A stretch of 64,000 bases of DNA from CAWEPK01 sp049521495 (GCA_049521495.1 JBEKOT010000001.1:4124-68123), one strand, 5' to 3'. Shown: positions 26,412 to 35,437, counted from the stretch's first letter. Numbers and translations: made by a program. The notes: generated by a model not told the origin, from the sequence alone.

Positions 26412-27314
26412 CTGGGTCAGATACCTTTGAGTGACGGCAGATATCTCGTAATCTCGGCCGATGACTTCGGCCGTTCTTCGTCGATCAACCTGGCTGTCGC
26501 GACGGCCTTCGGCCGTGGCTTGCTCACTTCGGCGAGTATCGTCGCAGGAGGCGAGGCCTTCGAAGAGGCCGCCGGCCTGGCCGTCCGGAGCCCCCGGCTT
26601 TCGGTGGGACTCCACGTTACGCTCTCGGACGGCCGCCCGGTCCTTCCGCGGGCGGCAGTTCCGGACCTGGTCGATGACGATGGCTGCTTCGCCCGTAAAC
26701 CCTTGCGGGCCGGCATCGCTTACTGGAGGTTGAGAAGGTCCGTCGGCGATCAGATCGAGTCAGAGGTGCGGGCGCAGTTCGACAAGGCTGAAGCGGCCGG
26801 CATCCATCCCACCCATGTCGACTGTCACCACCACCTCCACATCCATCCTGTGCTGTTCGAGATAATTGCGAGGGAGGCGGCCAAAAGGGGCGCTGCCTGG
26901 ATAAGGATTCCCAGAGAGCCCTTGCCTTTCCTTCTTCGCCTTCACGGGCCCAGGTTCGATGGAAGGGCCTTTGCCGCCTGGCTCGTTTTCGGGCTTCTTG
27001 CCCGACGGTGTCTGAGGATAGCCGGCCGGTACGGGCTGCGGGTCCTGGACAACGTCTACGGGCTCTCCGGTACCGGCAGAATAGACGAGGAATATCTCCT
27101 TGCCCTTCTGCCCCGCGTGCGAGGTGAGACGAACGAGATATATGTCCATCCTGACATGGCTTCTGTTCAGGGATTGGCAGAAATGAAAGCGGTTGCGTCA
27201 AGGCGGGTCAAGGACACGCTGAAGGCCCTGGGCTTCGTGCTCGTCGGTTTCAGGGAGCTTTCCGACCGGCCGGCGGGTCTCCGATTGGCGGCCGAAGGGG
27301 CAGCGAAAACATGA
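26412..27314 (+). CDS. hpnK: hopanoid biosynthesis deacetylase HpnK (YdjC-like)
   Basis: YdjC/ChbG-family deacetylase. Metal-site motifs: YLVISADDFG (D-D), VGLHVTLSDGRP and HPTHVDCHHHLHIHP. HpnK removes the acetyl group from BHT-N-acetylglucosamine made by HpnI. No ATG fits. An in-frame CTG at 26412 has GGAGG four bases upstream, the same tight spacing seen at shc and hpnI, while TTG 26427 gives the cleaner N-terminus but lies 19 bases from that site. The frame upstream of 26398 is inside hpnJ. The stop overlaps the next start (ATGA). Confidence 0.88.
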   Translation: MGQIPLSDGRYLVISADDFGRSSSINLAVATAFGRGLLTSASIVAGGEAFEEAAGLAVRSPRLSVGLHVTLSDGRPVLPRAAVPDLVDDDGCFARKPLRAGIAYWRLRRSVGDQIESEVRAQFDKAEAAGIHPTHVDCHHHLHIHPVLFEIIAREAAKRGAAWIRIPREPLPFLLRLHGPRFDGRAFAAWLVFGLLARRCLRIAGRYGLRVLDNVYGLSGTGRIDEEYLLALLPRVRGETNEIYVHPDMASVQGLAEMKAVASRRVKDTLKALGFVLVGFRELSDRPAGLRLAAEGAAKT

Positions 27315-27739
27315 AGACGCTCATAGTGATCCTTATCGCGACCATGTGCACGGCAGTCGGAGAAACCTTCCTCAGTCTGGGCATGCGGAGGATCGGCCTG
27401 GAGAACCCTTCCTTCTGGAGGTGGTTCCTGCTCGTTGCCACAAACCCTTTCGTGCTTGTCGGGGTGTTTTGCGTGACCTGCTTCTTTTTTCTCTACCTAG
27501 CTGCCCTGTCATGGGCCGATCTCAGTTTTGTTATGCCCCTAACGGCCCTCTCCTACCTTTTTGCGGCAGTACTCGCCAGGGTTTTCCTAGGAGAACAGAT
27601 CTCATGGCTGCGATGGACGGGGATCTTTGTCATCGTGGTCGGAATAGCGCTTGTGGCGGCAGAGGAGCGCCATCAACGGACAGTCGATATCCGCGCGAAA
27701 ACCGCTCTCAGGTACTTCCTGGGCAAAAATAGGAGCTGA
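27311..27739 (+). CDS. small EamA/DMT-type membrane transporter
   Basis: 142 residues with four predicted membrane helices: one EamA half-unit, with GETFLSLGMRR in the first helix region and FLGEQISWLRWTGIFVIVVGIAL in the last, the classic DMT end motif. Such half-size proteins act as dimers. Placed between hpnK and shc and overlapping hpnK, it may move a hopanoid or an amphiphilic precursor across the inner membrane, like the small flippases of lipid A modification. That role is inference. The cytoplasmic tail of about 25 residues is basic. Confidence 0.8.
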   Translation: MKTLIVILIATMCTAVGETFLSLGMRRIGLENPSFWRWFLLVATNPFVLVGVFCVTCFFFLYLAALSWADLSFVMPLTALSYLFAAVLARVFLGEQISWLRWTGIFVIVVGIALVAAEERHQRTVDIRAKTALRYFLGKNRS

Positions 27740-27766
27740 CACCCATGCAGGTTTCCACGGAGGATT

Positions 27767-29743
27767 ATGTCTCAGATGCTCATCGATAACCTTCATCTTC
27801 TCTCGCCCGAACCTGAAGAAAGGCCGTACGCCGAGTATAGCCAGGACCTAGCGGACCGGGCCTTGCAGGCCGTTGAGAAGACTGCCCACTACTTCATCCG
27901 CAGCCAGTATCCGGATGGTTACTGGTGGTTCGAGCTGGAATCGAACGTGACGATAACGGCAGAGTACCTCATGCTCCTCCACTTCGCCGGCATCGTGGAC
28001 GACGAGAGGGATAGGAAGGTTGCCAACTATATCCTGAAGCATCAGCGACCTGACGGGACATGGGCGATATACAAGGGCGGCAGGGGCGACATCAGCACGA
28101 GCGTGGAGGCTTACTTCGCCCTGAAGCTGGCGGGGTATTCCTCGCAGGACCCGCGCATGACGCGGGCGCGAGAGTTCGTCAACGAAGCGGGTGGTCCGGG
28201 AGAAACAAGGTTCTTCACCAAGATATTCCTTGCCCTTTTCGGCCAGTACGACTGGAAAGCGATCCCGTCGGTCCCGGTAGAGATCGTGCTCGTGCCTCCG
28301 TGGTTCCCCATCAACATCTATAACTTTTCAAGCTGGGCAAGGGCCACCTTTGTTCCATTGTCTGTCGTCCTAGATGCAAAACCCGTCAGGGCAATAAGCG
28401 ATGGCCGGGGCATTTCCGAGCTCTTCGTCGGGGACGAAGCCGGCAGGTCGCGTACGAGGCGGGAGCCGATCCTCTCATGGAAGCGCTTCTTCTCGCAGCT
28501 CGACAGGCTGATAAAGGCAACCGAGGAGAGCCGCCTCCGGTCATGGAGAAAGAAGGGTCTGGAGCAGGCCCTTCGCTGGGTGCGTGAACATCAGGAGGAG
28601 ACAGGCGACTGGGGCGGGATACAACCGGCAATGGTCAATTCCATCCTCGCCCTCCTCGTCCAGGGCCACGACCTCTCATTCGAGCCGGTGAGGAAAGGAT
28701 TAGAAGCGCTGGAAAGGTTTACCATCGAGCGGGAGGACGAGATGCTCCTCCAGTCGTGCATCTCCCCCGTGTGGGACACGGCCCTTACTGCCCTTGCCCT
28801 TACTTCTTCGGGTATGAAGGAAAACCACCCGGTCCTGACAAAGGCCTGCCAGTGGCTGGCAGATAAGCAGATCTTTAAGAAGGGAGACTGGAGTGTGAAG
28901 AGGCCCGACCTTGAGCCGGGCGGGTGGGCTTTTGAATTCGTCAACAACTGGTACCCCGATGTGGACGACACCGCCATAGTGCTTATGCTTGTGAACAAGT
29001 GCGGAGAGGAAAGGTTCCTCACGCCCGAGAATCACAAAAGAGCGGTCGAGTGGGTACTCGGCATGCAGGGTAAAGACGGCGGATGGGGGGCCTTCGATGT
29101 CGACAACAACGCGGAGGTGCTGAACCAGATACCCTTCGGGGACCTTGAGGCTATGATAGACCCTAGCACGCCCGATATCACCGGGAGGGTCCTCGAGCTG
29201 CTCGGCTGCATCGGCTACCCCCGCTCCCATAAAATCGTAAAGGCGGCTGTCAGGTTCCTCAAGAAAACGCAGGAGAAGGACGGGCTCTGGTACGGCAGAT
29301 GGGGGGTAAACTACCTATACGGGACATGGTCTGTCCTTGCAGGCCTGAACTCCATCCGGGAGAACATGACGAGACCCTATGTGAGAAAAGCTGTGGCTAC
29401 CCTCAAGGAATGGCAGAACGCCGACGGCGGATGGGGTGAGGCTTGTGAATCCTACGCGAACCCGCGGGCGAGGATGCCCTGGAAAAGCACCGCCTCTCAG
29501 ACCGCCTGGGTGGTCATGGCGCTGATAGCAGCCGGAGAGGGTATGTGCCGGGAAGTGATTAATGGAGTGCGGTTCCTCCTCCAGACGCAGGCTCCCGACG
29601 GGACCTGGGCGGAGGAGGATTTCACGGCCACCGGTTTTCCTAAGCATTTCATGATAAAATATCACAACTATCGGAACTGCTTCCCTCTCATGGCTATAGG
29701 CAGATTTCTCGCGGCGGCCCAAAAGGGCAAATCTCCCCGATAA
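27767..29743 (+). CDS. shc: squalene-hopene cyclase
   Basis: 658-residue class II triterpene cyclase. The protonating D-x-D-D motif is D398-V-D400-D401 in WYPDVDDTA. Several QW repeats are visible (DGTWAIYKGG, DGGWGAFDVDN, DGLWYGRWGVNY, DGGWGEACE). The C-terminus FPKHFMIKYHNYRNCFP is typical. It cyclises squalene to hopene/hopanol at the inner membrane surface and is the committing step for all hopanoid genes around it. Squalene-forming genes (hpnCDE) are not in the window. ATG 27767 follows GGAGG by only three bases; ATG 27776 is an alternative. Confidence 0.97.
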   Translation: MSQMLIDNLHLLSPEPEERPYAEYSQDLADRALQAVEKTAHYFIRSQYPDGYWWFELESNVTITAEYLMLLHFAGIVDDERDRKVANYILKHQRPDGTWAIYKGGRGDISTSVEAYFALKLAGYSSQDPRMTRAREFVNEAGGPGETRFFTKIFLALFGQYDWKAIPSVPVEIVLVPPWFPINIYNFSSWARATFVPLSVVLDAKPVRAISDGRGISELFVGDEAGRSRTRREPILSWKRFFSQLDRLIKATEESRLRSWRKKGLEQALRWVREHQEETGDWGGIQPAMVNSILALLVQGHDLSFEPVRKGLEALERFTIEREDEMLLQSCISPVWDTALTALALTSSGMKENHPVLTKACQWLADKQIFKKGDWSVKRPDLEPGGWAFEFVNNWYPDVDDTAIVLMLVNKCGEERFLTPENHKRAVEWVLGMQGKDGGWGAFDVDNNAEVLNQIPFGDLEAMIDPSTPDITGRVLELLGCIGYPRSHKIVKAAVRFLKKTQEKDGLWYGRWGVNYLYGTWSVLAGLNSIRENMTRPYVRKAVATLKEWQNADGGWGEACESYANPRARMPWKSTASQTAWVVMALIAAGEGMCREVINGVRFLLQTQAPDGTWAEEDFTATGFPKHFMIKYHNYRNCFPLMAIGRFLAAAQKGKSPR

Positions 29744-30750
29744 TGACGAAGGCTTTGGTGACTGGAGCGACCGGTTTTATCGGGTACCACGTGGCAAAGG
29801 TTCTCGAAAAGAAGGGTATCGCCGTACGCGCCCTCGTGCGGGAGGGCTCGGAACTTTCCGCATTCGCGGCCATCGACGCGGAGCAGGTGCGGGGCGACCT
29901 TCGGGATTATGGGGCCGTCCTCCGGGCCGAAAGAGGCTGCGACAAGGTCTACCACGTGGGCGCAGATTATCGGCTGTGGGTGCGGGACCCGCAAACCATG
30001 TACGATGTGAACGTCAAGGGCACGGTCAACGTTATGCGGGGGGCGCTGGAAGCAGGCGTCTCAAAGGTGGTCTACACCAGCACCGTAGGCGTGCTCTCGC
30101 AGGAGAAAAATGGGAAGCCGGGCAACGAGGCAACGATCGCCCGCATCGAGGACATGACGGGACATTACAAAAGGTCGAAATTCCTCGCGGAGAAAGAGGT
30201 ATTGGGCTTCGTCGAAAAAGGGCTGAACGCCGTGATCGTCAACCCCACTGCGCCAATTGGCGCTATGGACAGAAAACCGACACCCACGGGAAAGATAATA
30301 GTCGATTTTCTGAATGGGAGGATGCCGGCCTATCTCGATACGGGTCTCAATTTCGTGGATGTGGAGGATGTGGCAGAAGCGCATGTGTCTGCATCGGAGT
30401 CGGGCGTTACCGGGGAGAGGTACATATTGGGGAACGCCAACCTCACATTGAAACAGTTCCTTGGGATCCTGGCCGGACTGACCGGGAGGGAGCCGCCCCG
30501 GTGGAGGCTTCCCTATTGGCCTGTGCTCTGTCTCGCCAGGCTGAGTGAGGGCCTCTCCAAGGTGACGCGGACCAGGCCGGCGATTCCCGTTGACGGCGTC
30601 CGGATGGCGCGCCATTACATGTTTTTCGATTGCTCGAAGGCAGTAAGGGATCTGGGGATGGCGCAGAATTCAGTTGAAATGGCGGCCCGGAAGGCAATAG
30701 AATGGTATATAGGGAAAGGTTACGTAAAGAGGCCTTTGTCGGGGGGATAA
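29743..30750 (+). CDS. hpnA: hopanoid-associated sugar epimerase HpnA
   Basis: Extended short-chain dehydrogenase (335 aa). Nucleotide-binding GATGFIGYHVAKVL at the N-terminus and a YxxxK active site in GHYKRSKFLAEKE. HpnA-type proteins accompany hopanoid genes; their precise substrate, presumably a ribosyl or sugar side-chain intermediate, is not settled. The ATG overlaps the shc stop by one base (TAATG), showing tight coupling. The next gene follows after a single base. Confidence 0.92.
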   Translation: MTKALVTGATGFIGYHVAKVLEKKGIAVRALVREGSELSAFAAIDAEQVRGDLRDYGAVLRAERGCDKVYHVGADYRLWVRDPQTMYDVNVKGTVNVMRGALEAGVSKVVYTSTVGVLSQEKNGKPGNEATIARIEDMTGHYKRSKFLAEKEVLGFVEKGLNAVIVNPTAPIGAMDRKPTPTGKIIVDFLNGRMPAYLDTGLNFVDVEDVAEAHVSASESGVTGERYILGNANLTLKQFLGILAGLTGREPPRWRLPYWPVLCLARLSEGLSKVTRTRPAIPVDGVRMARHYMFFDCSKAVRDLGMAQNSVEMAARKAIEWYIGKGYVKRPLSGG

Positions 30751-30751
30751 C

Positions 30752-31570
30752 ATGACTGAGAACGATCTCGACAAAAGGAAGGACCCGGCGGACAGACGGC
30801 TCGGAGACGAGTGGCTCGACTGGAACGGGTCGACGGACCCCAATGACTCAGAGATTGACGAGAAGCTCACCACGTTTCTCACGCTGGCCGCCGGCGCGGT
30901 CCTTATATTTCTCGCGTGCTTGCAGCTAGGGTGGTATCTCGCCAAGCCCAGGTTCGAACAGCTTAGCCCGCTTCTATCGAGCCTCATCGAGTGGTCGGCC
31001 CTGGCGCTGGCCGCCATGGTCTTTATTCTGGTAGTGCTGGAGACGATCCTCCTCTTCAAATTCCGAAAATCGCTCTTCCCGTATATCTGGGGGGCGAAGT
31101 TTCTCCTGTCCCTTCTCTCGAAGAGCCTATGGCTCGGAGAGAAGCTCGGTATAAACAGGGACAGGGTGAGCAACTCCTTTATCAAGGTCCACAACCTGAT
31201 GGTAAAAAGCCACGCCAGGGAGCTGAATGCGGACACGCTCCTGATCCTTCTGCCCCGGTGCCTTGAAAAGGATGCCAGACGGCAGGTAGTAGAGAGGGCT
31301 AACGGGAGGGCCGTCCAGGTCGTCACTGCCGCGGGCGGCGAAGAAGCAAGGAAGGCGATCAGGCAATACAGACCCTCCTTGATCCTTGCGATCGCGTGCG
31401 AAAGGGACCTCATCAGCGGCATCAGGGACGTGGCTGAGAAGATACCCGTCCTCGCCATACCGAACAAGAGGCCGGAGGGACCATGCAAGAATACGCATCT
31501 GCAGCTCGATGCCCTTGATGACGCCCTCTCGTTTATCACGGCCAGGACGGGCAAGGCCACCAACCATTGA
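30752..31570 (+). CDS. DUF116 membrane protein in the hopanoid operon
   Basis: 272 residues. Acidic N-terminus, then two strong membrane helices (FLTLAAGAVLIFLACLQLGW and ALAAMVFILVVLETILL), followed by a DUF116 domain with LLPRCLEKDARR, AIACERDLISG and IPNKRPEGPCKNT. The conserved cysteines in the LPRCL, CERDL and PCKNT blocks suggest a metal or Fe-S site facing the cytoplasm. The family has no proven function. It sits one base after hpnA and just before the radical SAM gene hpnH, which hints at a link with adenosylhopane formation or redox supply. Confidence 0.85.
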   Translation: MTENDLDKRKDPADRRLGDEWLDWNGSTDPNDSEIDEKLTTFLTLAAGAVLIFLACLQLGWYLAKPRFEQLSPLLSSLIEWSALALAAMVFILVVLETILLFKFRKSLFPYIWGAKFLLSLLSKSLWLGEKLGINRDRVSNSFIKVHNLMVKSHARELNADTLLILLPRCLEKDARRQVVERANGRAVQVVTAAGGEEARKAIRQYRPSLILAIACERDLISGIRDVAEKIPVLAIPNKRPEGPCKNTHLQLDALDDALSFITARTGKATNH

Positions 31571-31606
31571 AGCCTCCGGCCCGAAGCCCCAGCTGAGTGC
31601 AGCGCC

Positions 31607-32611
31607 ATGCGTTTTTCACCAGGTCTTTCAGCGGCCCTCACGGGCCATTTTTTTAAGAACGCCCTCGCGGGACGGAAGCTGTTTCCCCTTGTCCTCATGT
31701 TGGAGCCGACGCACAGGTGCAATCTCTCGTGCGCCGGCTGCGACCGTATAAGACTCTATGAAAAGAGCCATGCACCCGACCTCACGCTCGATGAATGCTT
31801 TGAAGCCGTCTCGTCGTCAGGCGCCCCGGTGGTTACGGTTACGGGCGGCGAACCGCTCCTGTACGCCGGCTTGAAAGAGCTTCTCGCGGGTCTTTTCAAT
31901 ATGAGACGGCACGTGTATCTTTGCACGAACGGACTGCTGGCGAGCTCTTTCGTAGGGGCTTTCGCGCCCGACCGACGCCTGACGCTCAGTTTCCATGTCG
32001 ATGGCACAGAAGAAACGCACGATCGCGTGACAGGCCGGCCGGGGTCATTCGCGACGACAATTGAAGCCATAAAGCGTGCCAAAGAGAGGGGTTTCCGTGT
32101 GTGGACGAACACCTCAATCTACAAATGGACTCAAACGAAGCGCCTGATCGACCTCTTCTCCCTTTTGAAAGATCTACGGGTGGACGGTATTCTTGTCTCG
32201 CCTGCCTTCGGGTATGAGAGCGTCCGTGACGATATTTTCCTGTCAAAGGAGGAGGCAGCGGTAAAATTCACAGAGATGCGAAAGAGTCTTCGCGGCCTCC
32301 CGATGACCGGCACCCCTCTCTACTTCGATTTCCTTGAGGGAAAAGGGGAGATGGCTTGCACCCCCTGGGGCAGCCCGACGCGAAACCCCTTTGGCTGGAA
32401 GTCGCCCTGTTATCTCATTACCGATACTTACCACGCCTCTTTTTCCGACCTTATGGAAAAGACCGAGTGGAAGGCATACGGGCCGGGCAGGGACGAACGC
32501 TGCACGAATTGCATGGTCCACAGCGGCTTCGAGCCGACCGCGATGCGGAAGGTATTCACCTGTCCCCGGACGATGCTCCGCCTTTTGTTGTGGAACATCC
32601 TTCCCTCCTGA
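31607..32611 (+). CDS. hpnH: adenosyl-hopene transferase HpnH (radical SAM)
   Basis: 334-residue radical SAM enzyme that joins the 5'-deoxyadenosyl moiety of SAM to diploptene, the first side-chain step of extended hopanoids. The cluster motif is EPTHRCNLSCAGCDR (C-x3-C-x2-C) near residue 40, followed by VTVTGGEPLLY. The N-terminus FKNALAGRKLFPLVLM is typical. C-terminal cysteines are present in RCTNCMVHSGFEP, a family feature. The stop overlaps the next start as TGATG. No ribosome site is evident before the ATG. Confidence 0.94.
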   Translation: MRFSPGLSAALTGHFFKNALAGRKLFPLVLMLEPTHRCNLSCAGCDRIRLYEKSHAPDLTLDECFEAVSSSGAPVVTVTGGEPLLYAGLKELLAGLFNMRRHVYLCTNGLLASSFVGAFAPDRRLTLSFHVDGTEETHDRVTGRPGSFATTIEAIKRAKERGFRVWTNTSIYKWTQTKRLIDLFSLLKDLRVDGILVSPAFGYESVRDDIFLSKEEAAVKFTEMRKSLRGLPMTGTPLYFDFLEGKGEMACTPWGSPTRNPFGWKSPCYLITDTYHASFSDLMEKTEWKAYGPGRDERCTNCMVHSGFEPTAMRKVFTCPRTMLRLLLWNILPS

Positions 32612-33498
32612 TGGAAGCACTCCTGTCCCAAATCCTGGGCACGATCGCGCTGAGACCCTATTTCGTCGCCTTTCTTCTATCCTATTTCCTGGCCTGTTCG
32701 CTCCATCTCGGATTGAAGCGGGCCCTCCTCTTCGCGGTCTTCGGATACGCTATAGCGTGGGCCTCTGAATACTCATCCATACATAACGGCGTCCCTTACG
32801 GCCGCTATTTTTATATCGAAGCGACAAGGGGACGGGAGCTTTGGGTCCTCGGCGTGCCGTTCATGGATTCGATGAGCTTTGTCTTCCTCGCTTATGCATC
32901 CTACACGATGGCCCTTTTCACGATCTCCCCCGTGTTGCCGGCAGGCGGCCTCTACCTGCTTGAAACCAGAAAGATCAGAGGCTCATTCGGGGTGCGCCTC
33001 ATGGGGGCGTTCTTCTTTATGTATCTGGACATCATTATAGATCCGGTGGCCCTGAGAGGCGACAGGTGGTTCCTCGGCCGGCTGTACGGCTACGGGAGGG
33101 AAGGCGCTTACTTCGGGATCCCCATCTCGAATTTCATCGGATGGCTCTGCGTCGGCTTCCTCCTTATCTACGCGTTGCAGCTGATAGACAGGCTTCTCCC
33201 CAGGAAAGACCTTTACGGTTCCTCCTTTCCCCGGAGGTATCTTTTTGGGCCGGCCCTCTATTTCGGCATCATCATATTCAATCTCACTATTACCTTTCTC
33301 ATCGGCGAGTACAACCTGCTGTGGGCGGGCATCTTCATAGCGCTCCTGCCCTCCCTCCTGCTTGCCTCGGCCGTGAAGAAGAAGCTTTGCGGAGCCGGGC
33401 GCGATTCGGCCCTGGAGGCGCATGTGAGAGATTTCCCCGGTGTTGTGGTACCGGGAAGAGACACGCCTAGGAAAGGATCGCCCTGTTACAGCAACTGA
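32611..33498 (+). CDS. CruF-like (carotenoid biosynthesis protein family) membrane protein
   Basis: 295 residues and about seven hydrophobic helices, matching the DUF422/CruF family: AWASEYSSIHNGVPYGRYFY with its conserved E, H and G-x-P-x-G-x-Y pattern, GVPFMDSMSFVFLAYASY, and MYLDIIIDPVALRGDRWFLG. Known members hydrate terminal double bonds of carotenoids. No carotenoid gene is near, and the gene overlaps the hpnH stop, so a triterpenoid substrate (hydration of a hopene or modification of adenosylhopane) is an attractive inference. Its 3' end overlaps the oppositely oriented hpnG by 13 bases. Confidence 0.82.
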   Translation: MEALLSQILGTIALRPYFVAFLLSYFLACSLHLGLKRALLFAVFGYAIAWASEYSSIHNGVPYGRYFYIEATRGRELWVLGVPFMDSMSFVFLAYASYTMALFTISPVLPAGGLYLLETRKIRGSFGVRLMGAFFFMYLDIIIDPVALRGDRWFLGRLYGYGREGAYFGIPISNFIGWLCVGFLLIYALQLIDRLLPRKDLYGSSFPRRYLFGPALYFGIIIFNLTITFLIGEYNLLWAGIFIALLPSLLLASAVKKKLCGAGRDSALEAHVRDFPGVVVPGRDTPRKGSPCYSN

Positions 33499-34220
33499 AG
33501 CAGGTTGTTTAAAGCCAGGGCCAGGCTGTGTGACGCAATGTTCGAGCTGCGGCGGAGTTTTATGCCGTGGACCAGCAAACGGGGCCGCGAAAGGAATAGC
33601 CGGACCGCCCTATAGGTCCTGTACGTACCGGTGCTGTCGCAGACGGCCCGGGGGTCGAAGGGGAGATCCTCGGAAGCACCGTCGCTTACACCCCTGATGG
33701 CTAAAAAGGAAAGCCCGTGCGCCAGCGAGAGCCGGGCCAGGACGAAGGTCTCCATGTCACAGACCGGAAGGGGAGTGCCGGAGGGCACTATACGGACGAT
33801 CTCCTCCTTCTTCATCGGCTCCGAAAGGGTAAAAAATGTGCCCGCCCTGATGGGGATGCGTGCGGATAAGGCCTTCAGGAGCCCTCCTTGATCGGGCAGG
33901 GAAATCGTATCGAAGCCTTTCTTGTTGGTCAGGCAGACCTGTGAGGCCCAGATGAGATCCCCGACCCCGGCATCATGGGTGAGGGCACCACAGTAACCGA
34001 GGGAGACCGCTGCATCGGCTTTTTCTGTCTCCATCAGGCGAAGAAAAACGCGAGTTGCACTCTCCATGCCTACACCGGTCTCTGCGGCCACTATCGTGTG
34101 GGAGGGGTGGCCGAAGCGGAAGACCCTGAAAGGGAGGCCCGACAATCTTGTCTTACTCCCCAGCATTCTGCTTGCCTCCCCGATCTCCCTCGGAACGGCC
34201 CAAAAAAGGAGCAACCTCAT
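33486..34220 (-). CDS. hpnG: hopanoid-associated nucleoside phosphorylase HpnG
   Basis: 244 residues of the purine nucleoside phosphorylase/MTAN fold: FRFGHPSHTIVAAETGVGMESATRVF near the N-terminus, then VSLGYCGALTHDAGVGDLI, VCDMETFVLARLS and AIRGVSDGASED. HpnG releases adenine from adenosylhopane to give the phosphoribosyl hopane. Unlike the other hopanoid genes here it lies on the minus strand, between the CruF-like gene and hpnI, with its own near-leaderless promoter. It may therefore be expressed separately from the main operon. Confidence 0.9.
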   Translation of the reverse strand: MRLLLFWAVPREIGEASRMLGSKTRLSGLPFRVFRFGHPSHTIVAAETGVGMESATRVFLRLMETEKADAAVSLGYCGALTHDAGVGDLIWASQVCLTNKKGFDTISLPDQGGLLKALSARIPIRAGTFFTLSEPMKKEEIVRIVPSGTPLPVCDMETFVLARLSLAHGLSFLAIRGVSDGASEDLPFDPRAVCDSTGTYRTYRAVRLFLSRPRLLVHGIKLRRSSNIASHSLALALNNLLQLL

Positions 34221-34228
34221 AATGCCCT

Positions 34229-34258
34229 ATTTTACTACCTGCCGCCCGGTCTTGTGAA
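34229..34258 (-). promoter_or_regulatory. hpnG promoter, nearly leaderless
   Basis: On the minus strand TTCACA (34258-34253), 18 bases, TAAAAT (34234-34229), then eight bases to ATG 34220; transcription should begin about two bases before the start codon. It fills the 53-base gap to the divergent hpnI and lies beside the hpnI ribosome site. Confidence 0.5.
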
Positions 34259-34273
34259 GCCTGCGGAGGAATT

Positions 34274-35437
34274 GTGACAATCGCCTCTATTTTTTTCCTT
34301 ACGCTCATAGCGCTCGGAGGCGCCTATCTCGTTCTTTCCCTCCTGTGCGTGCTGAGCTTCTTCGGTAAGTCCCGCCCGGAGAAGACGGTCCATTTGCCCC
34401 CGGAGGATTCGTTGGCCGTCTCCATACTCAAACCGATAAAGGGCTTCGACCCCTCCATGGCCGGGAATTTGGAGAGCTTCCTCGCCCAGGAGTATCCCCG
34501 CTTCGAGGTGCTCTTCGGCTTTCGCGACCCGGAAGACCCCGCCCTTCCTTTCGTTAAAAGAATGGCGGCGGAGGCGCCCTGCGAAGCCCGCGTCGTCGTC
34601 AGCAACACGGGCGCGGGCGCCAACGATAAGGTGCTCAGCCTCCAAGCGCTGGCGGATAATGCCCGCTATTCGATGCTGGCTCTTTCAGACAGCGACATGG
34701 TTGTCGATAGGGACTATCTCAGCCTGATAATCGGTGAGTTCCTTCGGGCGGGGAAGACGGGGATAGTGACCTCTCTCTACAAGATATCGAGACCCGTCTC
34801 CGTCGGGAGCGCCCTCGAATCGCTCACCATTGCCCTCGACTTCATCCCATCGGTCCTGGTGGCCAGGCGCATGGAAGGGATTACCTTCGGACTGGGCGCC
34901 TCCATCCTCATCTCCAAGGAGGTCCTTCGCGACATCGGCGGGTTCGCAGCCATCGCAGATTATCTCGCAGACGACTACCAGCTGGGCAACAGGTGCTGGC
35001 AAAAGGGATACGATAACGTTCTCAGCGCCCGTGTGATCGAGAACCGGGTCGGGCCTATGAGTATAAGGGAACACCTGGTCCACCAGCTGCGCTGGGCGAG
35101 AACCCAGAGGGTATCGAGGCCGACGGGGTACCTCGGATACGGCATTAGCCACTTATTCCCTTTCACCCTGCTTTTCTTCCTAATCTGTCCCGGTGTCAAG
35201 CCTGCTGCCTTGATTGGTCTGGCCCTTGCCCTGCGTTACGCCCTCGCCCTTTCCCTCTATAGAAAAGTGGTCGCCGATGCGGCCTGGCTCAGATGGCTTT
35301 TCCTAATACCTTTCAAGGACGCCCTCAGCTTCCTTGTTTGGCTCTGGAGCTTCGCCGGCTCGAAGGTGTACTGGAGGGGGGCCTATTACCGGACCGTAAG
35401 AGGGGGGAAGATGGTGAAAATTGATGGCGGCAGTTGA
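34274..35437 (+). CDS. hpnI: hopanoid glycosyltransferase HpnI
   Basis: 387-residue membrane GT-A enzyme related to ceramide glucosyltransferase. N-terminal helix, then VSILKPIKGFDPSMAGNLESF, the metal-binding SDSDMVVDRDYL, ADDYQLG and QLRWARTQR (Q-x-x-R-W), followed by three C-terminal helices. HpnI adds N-acetylglucosamine to bacteriohopanetetrol, giving the substrate of HpnK and then HpnJ. GTG 34274 has GGAGGA three to four bases upstream. With hpnG divergent, hpnI may be read from its own promoter or by read-through. Confidence 0.92.
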   Translation: MTIASIFFLTLIALGGAYLVLSLLCVLSFFGKSRPEKTVHLPPEDSLAVSILKPIKGFDPSMAGNLESFLAQEYPRFEVLFGFRDPEDPALPFVKRMAAEAPCEARVVVSNTGAGANDKVLSLQALADNARYSMLALSDSDMVVDRDYLSLIIGEFLRAGKTGIVTSLYKISRPVSVGSALESLTIALDFIPSVLVARRMEGITFGLGASILISKEVLRDIGGFAAIADYLADDYQLGNRCWQKGYDNVLSARVIENRVGPMSIREHLVHQLRWARTQRVSRPTGYLGYGISHLFPFTLLFFLICPGVKPAALIGLALALRYALALSLYRKVVADAAWLRWLFLIPFKDALSFLVWLWSFAGSKVYWRGAYYRTVRGGKMVKIDGGS

